Source of the DNA: Deltaproteobacteria bacterium
GTDB taxonomy: Bacteria > Bdellovibrionota > UBA1018
Length of the DNA: 40,137 nt
Assembly: GCA_013286765.1 (NCBI GenBank)
Contig: JABDFB010000008.1
Span: 1-40,137 of the forward strand
Reading direction: 5' to 3'
In this document: positions 7,304-15,631 of the stretch, in pieces
Layout of the letters: each line of letters begins with the position of its first letter
Numbering within the stretch: position 1 is the stretch's first letter
The notes under the pieces: generated by a model
Database searches by the model: none
What the model saw: only the letters and a program-made list of their open reading frames with translations
What the model was told of the DNA's origin: nothing
Program-made: the position numbers and the translations under genes

Positions 7304-8476
7304 ATGACTAAGGAACAGAGTTCACAAACTATCATAAGCAGTTTGGTGAATTGCCATCTTCAGGGGCGTTCTAATGGCACAACCCTGACGACGCTAATCG
7401 CGCGTTGGCAAATGACCCAGAAGTTTCCGCCGGTGCTTCTTTTGGTTGGTCAGCAAGGAATCGGAAAAACGGAAGTCGTTCGACACCTCACCCAATGGCT
7501 CCTATGTCCAAAGAGCGGTTACACGTCCAAGGCCGCCGTAACTTCCGAAACCTGCGCAGCAGCCTGCGGACAATGTGCTGTATGCGCGCGTTTTATTTCG
7601 GGCAACGAAGTTAATATCACCGAAATCAGTTCTGCCACGGAACCATTGAAAATAGATTCATTTCGTAGACTCAAAGCCACAGTAGGTTTTGGGGCACATG
7701 AAGGACTTTTTAGAATAGTTTGGATTTTTGGCGCAGATCGAATGACACCTCAAGCAGCAAATTCGATTCTTAAATTATTGGAAGAGCCTCCTCCTGGGTG
7801 GATCTTTTTTCTGACCGCCAATGACGCTTCCCTACTCCTTCCAACAATTCGTTCTCGATGCCACGTAGTGCGCCTTGCGCCTTTGTCTCAAAAACAAATA
7901 AAGGAACTCCTCACCCTTGCGGAAGTCGACCCTGAAAAGCGAGAAATTTGCGCGCGACTTGCTCAGGGAAGCTGGCATCGCGGTTACCTGTTTGCGAGCG
8001 ATGATGTTTGGAAACTCAGAAAGGCTCTGACCGCGTTTCTCGAAAATCCGTTATCGGAAATTCAAGAGTTGATCGATCTCATCTCTCAGGAGACTTCTCA
8101 TTTTGAAAATATGATCAACCTATTAGAACTCTGGGTTGCGGATTTGATTCGCTGGAGTCTCACTCCCTCGCACACTTTTCCGCACACCTGCCCCCCCAGT
8201 GCTGAAGACTATCCTTGGCCAGATGAAATGGATCAGGACTGTCGCAAGAGCCTGATTCGACACGCAACGCAGATCATGAAGTGTTTTCATCAGAATGTCG
8301 CGCTAGCCAGAGGCTTTTGGATGAAGCGCGCCGAACATCTGTGCAAAGTCCGTTCAGAACTACCTATTCCGTTGAACCGGAAACTCTTATTACAAGGCCT
8401 TCTCTTACCGTGGGTTGATCCGGCCATAAGACAGCCTCTTTGTGTTGGCGGCAGCCCGGGAAGTACCTCGCCGTGA
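7304..8476 (+). CDS. holB: DNA polymerase III delta' subunit
   Basis: The delta' subunit of the clamp loader that opens and loads the sliding clamp. In the frame counted from the GTG at 7298: Walker-A-like GQQGIGKT at 51-58, a zinc module with Cys70 and the CxxCxxC cluster Cys90/Cys93/Cys96, the degenerate Walker B region WIFGADRM followed by QAANSILKLLEEPP, and the SRC motif (IRSRC) needed to complete the neighbouring ATPase site. The C-terminal ~190 residues match the collar domain. The product is about 390 residues, normal for the family. The ATG at 7304 is preferred, but the GTG six bases earlier cannot be excluded. It lies 52 bases after tmk, and its stop codon overlaps the GTG start of the first Mla ATPase (GTGA at 8473-8476), so translation is probably coupled. 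Confidence 0.92.
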   Translation: MTKEQSSQTIISSLVNCHLQGRSNGTTLTTLIARWQMTQKFPPVLLLVGQQGIGKTEVVRHLTQWLLCPKSGYTSKAAVTSETCAAACGQCAVCARFISGNEVNITEISSATEPLKIDSFRRLKATVGFGAHEGLFRIVWIFGADRMTPQAANSILKLLEEPPPGWIFFLTANDASLLLPTIRSRCHVVRLAPLSQKQIKELLTLAEVDPEKREICARLAQGSWHRGYLFASDDVWKLRKALTAFLENPLSEIQELIDLISQETSHFENMINLLELWVADLIRWSLTPSHTFPHTCPPSAEDYPWPDEMDQDCRKSLIRHATQIMKCFHQNVALARGFWMKRAEHLCKVRSELPIPLNRKLLLQGLLLPWVDPAIRQPLCVGGSPGSTSP

Positions 8477-9180
8477 TTACCGTTAAGAATGTCGGCATGC
8501 AATTTCACCAGAAGTGGGTCTTCAGAAATCTTCAGCTGGAAACAAAAAAGGGCCAATCCGTTGTTTTATTAGGACCTTCGGGAAGTGGAAAAAGTGTTTT
8601 ACTGAAAATCATTGCTGGCCTGCTGGCTCCAACTGAGGGCGAAGTAGAAGTTGGGAGTAAAAACATTGGGATGCTCTTTCAAAAGAATGCGTTATTTGAT
8701 TCGTTCACTGTTGCTCAGAACCTCCTCTTCCCTCTTCGAGAAAATTGCGGAATCACTGGCGCTCTTGCCAAAGAGAAGACATCTCACCTTCTAGAGGCCG
8801 TAGGACTCACAGGTTCAGAAAAACTTTATCCCGACAAAATTTCTGGTGGGATGCAAAAAAGACTGGGTATTGCTCGGGCGCTTGTAGTCGAACCAGAGAT
8901 TTTACTCTACGATGAACCTACGGCCGGGCTAGATCCGATTACTTCAAAAAGAATTGCCAAATTGATTCAGACACTCCGATTACAATTTAAGACAACTCTG
9001 ATAACAGTCACAAATGACGTTCATCGTGCCTATCAAATCGGCGATCAGATTTTTCTGCTCGCCAAAGGAACGCTGGTTTCTGGCGGAACGCCCGAGGAAG
9101 TGCAAAAGACAGAAATTCCAGAACTCCGTCAATTTATTCACGGACTGAAAAATGGGCCTTTAACTTCGGATTTTGCCTGA
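8473..9180 (+). CDS. MlaF-like ABC ATPase (first copy), switch histidine replaced
   Basis: ATPase of an MCE/Mla phospholipid transporter, about 235 residues from the GTG that overlaps the holB stop; an ATG at 8440 would add eleven residues with no domain value. Walker A GPSGSGKS at 34-41, Q-loop MLFQKNALF, signature ISGGMQKR at 123-130, Walker B ILLYDEP at 143-149 and D-loop AGLDP are intact. The switch (H-loop) histidine, normally SHD, is replaced: the segment reads TVTNDVH with Asn181 (codon 9013-9015). The paired ATPase gene downstream keeps SHD. This suggests a heterodimer with one altered ATP site. Established for the family: the ATPase drives the MlaE permease to move phospholipid between the inner membrane and the MCE protein. 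The divergence from canonical MlaF is real in the sequence; its effect is inference. Confidence 0.9.
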   Translation: MITVKNVGMQFHQKWVFRNLQLETKKGQSVVLLGPSGSGKSVLLKIIAGLLAPTEGEVEVGSKNIGMLFQKNALFDSFTVAQNLLFPLRENCGITGALAKEKTSHLLEAVGLTGSEKLYPDKISGGMQKRLGIARALVVEPEILLYDEPTAGLDPITSKRIAKLIQTLRLQFKTTLITVTNDVHRAYQIGDQIFLLAKGTLVSGGTPEEVQKTEIPELRQFIHGLKNGPLTSDFA

Positions 9181-9210
9181 GGAACGAAGAGAGAATAAAG
9201 AGGGAAGCGA

Positions 9211-9942
9211 GTGAGTATTCGGTTTGAAAACGTAAAAAAATCTTTTGGACCCAAGCTGATATTGGATCAGATTTCCTTTGACGTTCTTCCGGGCGAAATT
9301 CTCTTCATCCTGGGCCGCAGCGGCGTCGGAAAATCCGTCACACTGAAACAAATTGTTGGACTGATCAAGCCTGATTCCGGAAAAATTTTTGTCGACGGTC
9401 AAGAAATCACTACCCTCACACCGGACAAACTCACTCTGACTCGAAAGAAATGTGGGATGGTTTTTCAGCATCCTGCTTTGCTCGATTCTCTCACCATCTA
9501 TGAAAACGTCGCCTTTGCTCTGAAGGACTACGCTGAAGACAAAGCCCGTAAAAAAGTAATTGAAAAACTAGCCCTTGTGCATTTGACACCCGAAATTTTG
9601 GGTGACCGCCCGCCAGAAATTTCTTACGGCATGCAAAAACGGGTTTCCCTGGCCCGCGCTCTTGCCCCGGAACCTAGCTATTTGCTTTTTGACGAACCCA
9701 CCACAGGGCTGGATCCGATCACCACAAACGCTGTGACTGATTTGATTCGTGACTTATCTAAGAAACTTAATGTAACTAGTATTGTTGTCTCTCACGATAT
9801 GGGAAGTGCGCTGAGAATTGCCGATCGTATCTTGGTGTTAGATCGCGCGCAAATTCTAGAACATGGGACGGTGGAACAGATTAAGAATTCACCTCACAGC
9901 TTGGTCCAGGAATTCTTAGAGGAAGCTTTGGCGGTAGTATGA
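9211..9942 (+). CDS. MlaF-like ABC ATPase (second copy), canonical
   Basis: A 243-residue ATPase beginning at GTG 9211 (GGAAG eight bases upstream), 30 bases after the first copy. Walker A GRSGVGKS at 35-42, Q-loop GMVFQHPALL, signature ISYGMQKR at 137-144, Walker B YLLFDEP at 157-163 and the switch His195 (VVSHD) are all present, as in MlaF. The GRSGVGKS P-loop and SYGMQKR signature are typical of MCE-transporter ATPases. The end overlaps the start of the first permease by four bases (ATGA at 9939), so translation is coupled. It probably pairs with the first-copy ATPase to form the motor of the phospholipid transporter; homodimerisation of each remains possible. Confidence 0.93.
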   Translation: MSIRFENVKKSFGPKLILDQISFDVLPGEILFILGRSGVGKSVTLKQIVGLIKPDSGKIFVDGQEITTLTPDKLTLTRKKCGMVFQHPALLDSLTIYENVAFALKDYAEDKARKKVIEKLALVHLTPEILGDRPPEISYGMQKRVSLARALAPEPSYLLFDEPTTGLDPITTNAVTDLIRDLSKKLNVTSIVVSHDMGSALRIADRILVLDRAQILEHGTVEQIKNSPHSLVQEFLEEALAVV

Positions 9943-10736
9943 TCGCTTTTTTAGGAAGAAAAGTTTTGAATTTCTTGGCCGACCTCGGCGATGTTTTTAT
10001 TTTCTTGTTTTACATCTTCAGAACCCTCTTTACTACCCGCGGAAATCTCAAAACCATTTCGGGACAAGTATCGGCCATAACTATTCGATCCCTCAGTACT
10101 ATCATTTTCGCCGGTATTTTTGTGGGCGCGATTCTGGTTATTCAATTCAATCTCATCCTAGAAAAATACGATGCTCAGATTTATCTCGGTGGATTGAACA
10201 CTTCGGCGGTGGTTCGTTCGATTGGACCCCTGATTATTTCTTTTCTCCTGGCTGGGAAAGTCGGTGCATACACGGCAGCAGAACTGGGCACGATGCGGGT
10301 AACGGAACAGATCGACGCCATTGAATGTTTAGGCACGAACCCGATTCAATACCTGATCGTTCCCCGATTCTTTGGAATCATTATCTCAAGCCTTATTTTG
10401 CTCGCCATCGGACTCGTTGTCAGCATCTTAGGCGGCATGGTAGTAGCCAGCACTGTGTGTGGAATCAACTATCTTCAATTTGCTTCCAGCATTCCACGTT
10501 TCACTTCTGCTTCGACCGTTGTTGCCGGGATGTTCAAGTGCCTCATTTACGGAAGTATTGTCGCCTCCGTCTCCTGTCACCGGGGCTTTACTGCTTCTGG
10601 CGGTGCTCGCGGTGTTGGTAAGGCTGTTACCTGGGCTGCAGTCTACACGCACTTTTATATTGTATTCGCAAACTATCTGTCGGGCGATTTATTGGATTTG
10701 TTTATGACTTTTGTGGAAGGAGTACCGCAAAATTGA
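9939..10736 (+). CDS. MlaE-like permease (first copy)
   Basis: A 265-residue inner-membrane permease of the MlaE/YrbE family with about five hydrophobic segments. The conserved cytoplasmic/coupling segment AAELGTMRVTEQIDAIECLGTNPIQYL (about residues 110-136) is the family signature (GxMxxxEQIDAL...NPI). The start overlaps the second ATPase stop by four bases. Established role: the MlaE dimer forms the membrane core that receives phospholipid from, or delivers it to, the MCE ring. Here a second, different permease gene follows, so a heterodimeric core is plausible. Confidence 0.93.
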   Translation: MIAFLGRKVLNFLADLGDVFIFLFYIFRTLFTTRGNLKTISGQVSAITIRSLSTIIFAGIFVGAILVIQFNLILEKYDAQIYLGGLNTSAVVRSIGPLIISFLLAGKVGAYTAAELGTMRVTEQIDAIECLGTNPIQYLIVPRFFGIIISSLILLAIGLVVSILGGMVVASTVCGINYLQFASSIPRFTSASTVVAGMFKCLIYGSIVASVSCHRGFTASGGARGVGKAVTWAAVYTHFYIVFANYLSGDLLDLFMTFVEGVPQN

Positions 10737-10758
10737 AGTCAGGCATGCCGGGTATAAT

Positions 10759-11571
10759 ATGAAACTGAGAAATTGTCTAAAGCGCTATTCGAATGCCGCA
10801 AACGGAACCGGTAATGGTGTATCTGGCGGGATTTTTACTCTTTATCATTTTGCCTTTATTTTCTTTAAGACCATCCGTCTCATTCCTTTTGCGAAATCAT
10901 GGCGCTGGCACGAAATCAATCGTTCTATCGTTCAGATCGGTTTTGGAAGTCTTCCACTCATCTCAGTTTCGACTGCATTTGCGGGGATGGTGGTCACCCA
11001 AGAAATGGCTTGGCACATGGACAAAGCCCTTCACAACACTTCTATGATTCCAGGGCTTTCCGGCCAGTTTATCTTTCGAGAACTGGGCATTGCGATTCCT
11101 GCGCTCTTGCTGGTCAGTAAAGTCGGCGCAGCGATGACCGCCGAAATCGGCAGTATGAAACTAACCGAACAGATCGATGCTCTAAAATTATTGGGTATAA
11201 ACCCCATCGGTTACCTTGTTTTTCCGCGCTATATTGCCGGTATTATCTGCGGAGCGAGCCTGACTCTGGCTGCTATTTTTGTGACTCTGCTGTTTTCAAT
11301 GCTCCTCACAACAGTGAGATACAACTTTACTAGTTTAGAGTATCTCACTCTACTAAAACACTTTATTACACTCAAAGATCTGATATGTGCTTTAGTGAAA
11401 GGAACCGTCTATATATCTGTAATTCCTATCATAGCATCGTCCTACGGGCTCCGCTGCGAAGGAGGCGCCGAGGGAGTCGGCACCGCCACAACAAACGCCG
11501 TTGTGAGTGCTACGATTGCAATTATATTATTAGATTTTATTTTAACTTACTTATTTAGTATGGTTCTGTGA
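10759..11571 (+). CDS. MlaE-like permease (second copy)
   Basis: An MlaE/YrbE-family permease of about 270 residues. The signature AEIGSMKLTEQIDALKLLGINPIGYLV and the usual hydrophobic segments are present. The start is uncertain: ATG 10759 (weak GGG upstream) is preferred; an open frame reaches a TTG at 10711 inside the first permease gene, where AAGGAG (10716-10721) lies too far from the ATG. The two permeases differ throughout, so this is an old duplication and not a recent copy. Together with the two ATPases it argues for an asymmetric Mla complex. Confidence 0.9.
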   Translation: MKLRNCLKRYSNAANGTGNGVSGGIFTLYHFAFIFFKTIRLIPFAKSWRWHEINRSIVQIGFGSLPLISVSTAFAGMVVTQEMAWHMDKALHNTSMIPGLSGQFIFRELGIAIPALLLVSKVGAAMTAEIGSMKLTEQIDALKLLGINPIGYLVFPRYIAGIICGASLTLAAIFVTLLFSMLLTTVRYNFTSLEYLTLLKHFITLKDLICALVKGTVYISVIPIIASSYGLRCEGGAEGVGTATTNAVVSATIAIILLDFILTYLFSMVL

Positions 11572-11618
11572 AATAGTTTTGCAAAATGATTCTGCGAAGA
11601 AGACGACAGGAGTAATGA

Positions 11619-12455
11619 ATGCGAATATCAAATGAAGCAAAAGTAGGTGTGCTCGTTCTGATGACTGGGGTTTTGGTCTTTCTCTTCGCCTGGGTCATCG
11701 GTATTCAAAATCCTTTTCAATCAAGCACCAGTTTTTACGTCACCTATAATTTCGCCGGAGGAATTGAAGTGGGATCCCCGGTTCGTGTTTCTGGGATCAA
11801 GGTTGGAAAGGTTGAAAGTATCGACTTCTTTGCAGCTGTCGATCCTAAGGAAGTCTCCCCGCGTGGCCAAAATGTAAAGGCTGCCAGTCTTACTGAAGAT
11901 GGAAAAGCCATCGCTCCTCTTAAGATAAAGCTATCCATCCGAAAAAATGCAATGCCTGGTGTACGCAAAGACAGTCAGTTTTTTATTAACTTAGCTGGAA
12001 TTATCGGCGAACGCTATATCGAGGTCACACCGGGACGAATCAGTGCGCCTCAACTGAGCGCTGGCGATGTAGTCGCCGGAATAGACCCACCCCGCATTGA
12101 CCAACTGATCTCACAAAGCTTCGACTTAGCAGGAAAAATAAAAGAAATTATCGATGAAAACAAAGGCGATATTACACGTTCCATTGAGCTCCTCTATAAA
12201 CTGAGCGGCAACCTGAACAAGACTCTGGACTGGGTGGATAAGAGCAAGCTCTTTAAAACCGATTTATCAAGACTTACCGATAATCTCATCGCCATTACAG
12301 GTGAGGTGAGAAAAATCACCGACAAAATTGGCTCAGACGAAGGTGCAAAAACTTTGAAGTTACTGCATAGTTTGCTCTGGCGCCTCGAACCGTTGGATTC
12401 AGATAAGATTCGATCTTTCTTGCAGAAGGAAGGCGTGAAGGTTCAGCTGTTTTAA
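11619..12455 (+). CDS. MlaD-like MCE-domain protein
   Basis: A 278-residue inner-membrane protein: one transmembrane helix (about 9-28), then an MCE domain (residues 37-140), the module that forms hexameric rings carrying phospholipid across the periplasm. Conserved blocks are FAGGIEVGSPVRVSGIKVGKV and LAGIIGERYIEVTPG. Between them lies a loop of about 29 residues (71-99), longer than in E. coli MlaD. The C-terminal ~135 residues are helical and may form a pore-like bundle. AGGAG lies six bases before the chosen ATG (11619), which is preferred over an overlapping out-of-frame ATG at 11615. It closes the plus-strand Mla run; no MlaB or MlaC homolog is visible in the window. Confidence 0.93.
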   Translation: MRISNEAKVGVLVLMTGVLVFLFAWVIGIQNPFQSSTSFYVTYNFAGGIEVGSPVRVSGIKVGKVESIDFFAAVDPKEVSPRGQNVKAASLTEDGKAIAPLKIKLSIRKNAMPGVRKDSQFFINLAGIIGERYIEVTPGRISAPQLSAGDVVAGIDPPRIDQLISQSFDLAGKIKEIIDENKGDITRSIELLYKLSGNLNKTLDWVDKSKLFKTDLSRLTDNLIAITGEVRKITDKIGSDEGAKTLKLLHSLLWRLEPLDSDKIRSFLQKEGVKVQLF

Positions 12456-12590
12456 GTTTATCTGGGCCAGCCTGCCCTAGGTGAGCACCCCCATTCAAGA
12501 GGTGACCAGTATCCAGTAGGTTAGATATTCCTAACATACAACATTATGACGATTTGGCACTTTTTATACGGACTATGCCACGTCCATGCA

Positions 12591-13682
12591 TTAACTTACT
12601 CCGGTTCTATATTTTTTCTTCTTTTTTTTCTTTTTCTTCTCGAGGCTAGGGCCGACCTCGGGGCCAGTTTTTGTCTCGGAGAATAAGTTGCCAAGCTGCG
12701 CTAGATTTGAAGTAACGGATACCAAGGAAGGTTGAATTGCTGCCGTATTAGTTTCGGTGGTGCACTCGTCGGAAGATCTTCGATCAACGAGCTGGGTTTT
12801 ACGCTTTTGCTCGGCATTCTGAGAGGAGCTGTCCTTTCTATCTTGAGAAAGCGGAGCCTTCATAAAAAACCTCCCTTGCCGCCCTAAATAGGCATTCATG
12901 GCATCAAGAACGCTTCGAGGCATCCCGTAACCATACAATTGCCGAAAGTACGATTGGAGACGTTCAAAGAAAATAAACTCCGGACCGGGCTTTTCTTTAC
13001 GAAATGAATCCAAGAGTTTCACTAGCGTGATGTCATTAATCACTCTTGGTCTAATTTCTCCAGAGGGCAAAGCTGGTTCATATAAAATTAAATCTGAAAA
13101 CTCACCAATAACACGCAAGTGTTTGCCATCCGTAGGGGTGCTCTCCTCAATTTCATCATAGGCAAATGGGATGCCATCCAAGAAAACGGTGACTGCTTTC
13201 ACGACATCAATTTTATTGATGTCTATTTTTACATTATTTAAATAGTGCTTAAGATTCTTAATATTAGGATAGATATAACTTTTTTCAGCCCAACCAGCAT
13301 CAATCTCAACTAATTTATCAGCATCCTTACATTTTAATCTGTGACGAGACCAATCCAGGCGCTGATGTTGAGTGCCACAATAACTAACTTTTCCACATTT
13401 TCCACATTGACCCGCAGGTTTTCCACAAACAATGCATCCCTTTTCATAGGTCTTACATTCTATCTTGTGTCGAGCCCAATCAGATTTCTGGCACGTGCGA
13501 CCACAATATTTGATTTTTCTGCAGGCCCCGCATTTCTCTGTGGAAACTTCATCGCAGGCTGCGCATCTTTTCGGAGGCTTTGCGGCGGATTTTTCTTCCG
13601 AAGCAAAAGACTGGGCGCCAGTACCCAGGAGGATCACGACAACTAACAAAAGCAATTTCAATATTTTCATAAACTTTGACAC
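12591..13682 (-). CDS. secreted protein with two tandem MYND zinc fingers
   Basis: A 363-residue protein with a signal peptide (MKILKLLLLVVVILLGTGAQSFAS) and two consecutive MYND-type fingers. Finger 1 has the exact ligand spacing Cys40, 43, 51, 54, 60, 64, His72, Cys76; finger 2 is Cys83, 86, 93, 96, 102, His106, His114, Cys118, with His in place of the sixth Cys. MYND fingers bind proline-rich peptides in eukaryotic regulators and are rare in bacteria, rarer still in an exported protein. Residues 120-270 are a globular region with no family I can name; the last ~100 are low-complexity, ending in nine or more lysines. The start may be GTG 13682 or ATG 13670; neither has an ideally spaced ribosome site. 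Function unknown. Confidence 0.8.
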   Translation of the reverse strand: MSKFMKILKLLLLVVVILLGTGAQSFASEEKSAAKPPKRCAACDEVSTEKCGACRKIKYCGRTCQKSDWARHKIECKTYEKGCIVCGKPAGQCGKCGKVSYCGTQHQRLDWSRHRLKCKDADKLVEIDAGWAEKSYIYPNIKNLKHYLNNVKIDINKIDVVKAVTVFLDGIPFAYDEIEESTPTDGKHLRVIGEFSDLILYEPALPSGEIRPRVINDITLVKLLDSFRKEKPGPEFIFFERLQSYFRQLYGYGMPRSVLDAMNAYLGRQGRFFMKAPLSQDRKDSSSQNAEQKRKTQLVDRRSSDECTTETNTAAIQPSLVSVTSNLAQLGNLFSETKTGPEVGPSLEKKKKKKKKKYRTGVS

Positions 13683-13871
13683 ACCTTAGCATGGCTGCTT
13701 AGATATTCAAATATAGATATTCTATTAGCCTAAAGCCTATATTCTATTCTCAGAAGTAAATTCAATTTCTTCCGAAGTCAAAAATTCATATTTGTCCGTC
13801 TGGTTGGATCACTGTTTTTCTGCTCTCATTTTCATTCTAATTCATCATTTTCTAAAAAAATAAACAGGGTG

Positions 13872-13888
13872 GGACTACCAAGAAGTCC
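13872..13888. terminator. weak terminator-like hairpin after glpD
   Basis: GGACT and AGTCC flank a seven-base loop, with a T-run on the plus side (TATTTTTTAG) and a more distant T-run on the minus side. It lies just past the glpD stop codon. The stem is short, so this is a tentative terminator of the minus-strand operon. Confidence 0.3.
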
Positions 13889-13894
13889 TATTTT

Positions 13895-15631
13895 TTAGCT
13901 CTTAAGCGTCTTTTTCCACGCAGACCGATTTTCAAGCTCTGCCTTCAGCCTCTCCAATTCGGATGCAGCTTCCTTTTCGTCCAGACCTCTTTCTGCTGCC
14001 CACACGCGGGCCAAGGCTTCAGCCCAAGGAAGGCCCCCATCTGATCGCGAGAGAAATAATGGCACTCTTCTTAGATAAAAATCCTCCAAGTGAATGACCA
14101 TTTCTTTTTGTATCGCGTAGCGCAGCTGCGACTGAAGCATCGGAAAGGCCGCAGGATCAGGTCGAGTCTGATCTTTCGACTGCATCTGGCAAATTCTCAA
14201 AGCGTCGGCTCCATACCGTTCTAACAATTCTTGTGGAAGCTGGATCTTGTTTTCTTGCGCAGATTGTACTGCTTTTTCTGTTTCTTCCTGAGTGAGATTT
14301 GCGCTTAACGGAAGCTTGGTATGTGAAGTCCCAATATTTTGCGGTAGCGGATATTTCCCAGTTTTTTTAAATTCTTTTTTCCACGTCTTTAGTGCAAAAT
14401 CGACGACTTCTTCCGCCATCTTTCTATGTGTTGTGTATTTCCCGCCCGCAACTATCACCGTTCCGCCGGGGCCTTCTTCAATTTGATGTTCCCTGCTGAC
14501 TTTTTGAAGAGAGACTCCTACCTTTTCTCCCGATTGATCGTCAACAAGCGGTCTGACGCCCACATAGGCGCTGACAATATCCTGAGCCGTCAACCGCAGT
14601 TTTGGAAAACTCAAATTTAATAAATTCATTAAATAATGAACGTCATCCGCCACCACTTCTGCACGATCCGGATCATCCGGCGTCGGAGAGTCTGTCGTAC
14701 CAACAATCACCACACCAGTCCCAAAATCCGTCCTTGGTACTACAAACGAAATACGACCATCTTTAGGATGGCTCATTACCACCGTACCTGGCACAGGAAT
14801 TCGCTTATGATCAAAAACGAGGTGAACTCCCTTACTGGGATTGAGCCATTGTTTCCAATTATTACTCAGCTTGACCCCTACTTTATCCGTCCAAGGACCA
14901 GCACAAACAACTGTTTGCGAAGCGCGAATTTCATAATTTTTGCCGGCTACCTGATCCTTCGCCTTAAATCCAACAATCCGATCACCGTTCCAAAGTGGTT
15001 CTACCGCTTCTATATAATTTGCTGTCGCAGCGCCTTTTTCGTGTGCAGCTCTAATCGTCTCAACTGCCAGAACGTCATCCATCATCGTAGCATCATAGAA
15101 TTTAAATCCGGTCAGCAGTCCTTCTTCTTTCAGGAACGGAATTTCGGCCAATAATTTCTTTGACGAATATCTGCTGTGAAACTCAGGTGAACGAAAAAGT
15201 GCCAGAATATCATAGAGCCAAAGCCCGAAAGATAAAAGGGTTGGCCGGACTAGGCCTTCCCTATAAATAGGATAATAAAATGACAACGACTTAACCCTGT
15301 GGGGCATGACTTTGAGAAAGAAAGATCTTTCGGCCAGAGCCTCGAAGACCAGTTTCAATTCAAATTTCTGAAGATACCGGAGCCCACCGTGAATCAATTT
15401 CGAGCTTCGAGATGAGGTCCCGAAAGCGTAGTCTTTCCGTTCTATCAAAGCTACGCGCAACCCTCGTGACACGGCATCACGTGCGGTAGCGGCGCCAGTA
15501 ATTCCACCACCGACAATCAAAAGATCAAATTCTTCTTTTTGAAATCGCTCCAGCGCTCGCTCTCGCGTCCGAAATGAAAACTCACCGGCACCATCACCTA
15601 AAGAAGGTGAACCAGATGTTGTCGAGATCAT
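13895..15631 (-). CDS. glpD: FAD-dependent glycerol-3-phosphate dehydrogenase
   Basis: A 578-residue flavoprotein that oxidises sn-glycerol 3-phosphate to dihydroxyacetone phosphate and passes electrons to quinone at the inner membrane. The FAD-binding motif GGGITGAATARDA starts at residue 41, followed by ERKDYAFGTSSRSSKLIHGGLRYL, a strong GlpD signature, and a C-terminal DAO_C domain (around residues 420-540). Length is normal. Its ATG (15631) overlaps the aspS stop by four bases, so it is translated with aspS. Catabolic glpD next to a tRNA synthetase has no obvious logic beyond operon packing. No glpF, glpK or glpR is in the window. Confidence 0.94.
   Translation of the reverse strand: MISTTSGSPSLGDGAGEFSFRTRERALERFQKEEFDLLIVGGGITGAATARDAVSRGLRVALIERKDYAFGTSSRSSKLIHGGLRYLQKFELKLVFEALAERSFFLKVMPHRVKSLSFYYPIYREGLVRPTLLSFGLWLYDILALFRSPEFHSRYSSKKLLAEIPFLKEEGLLTGFKFYDATMMDDVLAVETIRAAHEKGAATANYIEAVEPLWNGDRIVGFKAKDQVAGKNYEIRASQTVVCAGPWTDKVGVKLSNNWKQWLNPSKGVHLVFDHKRIPVPGTVVMSHPKDGRISFVVPRTDFGTGVVIVGTTDSPTPDDPDRAEVVADDVHYLMNLLNLSFPKLRLTAQDIVSAYVGVRPLVDDQSGEKVGVSLQKVSREHQIEEGPGGTVIVAGGKYTTHRKMAEEVVDFALKTWKKEFKKTGKYPLPQNIGTSHTKLPLSANLTQEETEKAVQSAQENKIQLPQELLERYGADALRICQMQSKDQTRPDPAAFPMLQSQLRYAIQKEMVIHLEDFYLRRVPLFLSRSDGGLPWAEALARVWAAERGLDEKEAASELERLKAELENRSAWKKTLKS

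Noticed and set aside
13341..13646. 101-codon plus-strand frame
   Set aside because: Antisense to the MYND fingers; cysteine and phenylalanine content is explained by the reverse strand.
14636..15154. 172-codon plus-strand frame
   Set aside because: It is antisense to glpD, basic and without any domain, as expected of a shadow frame.
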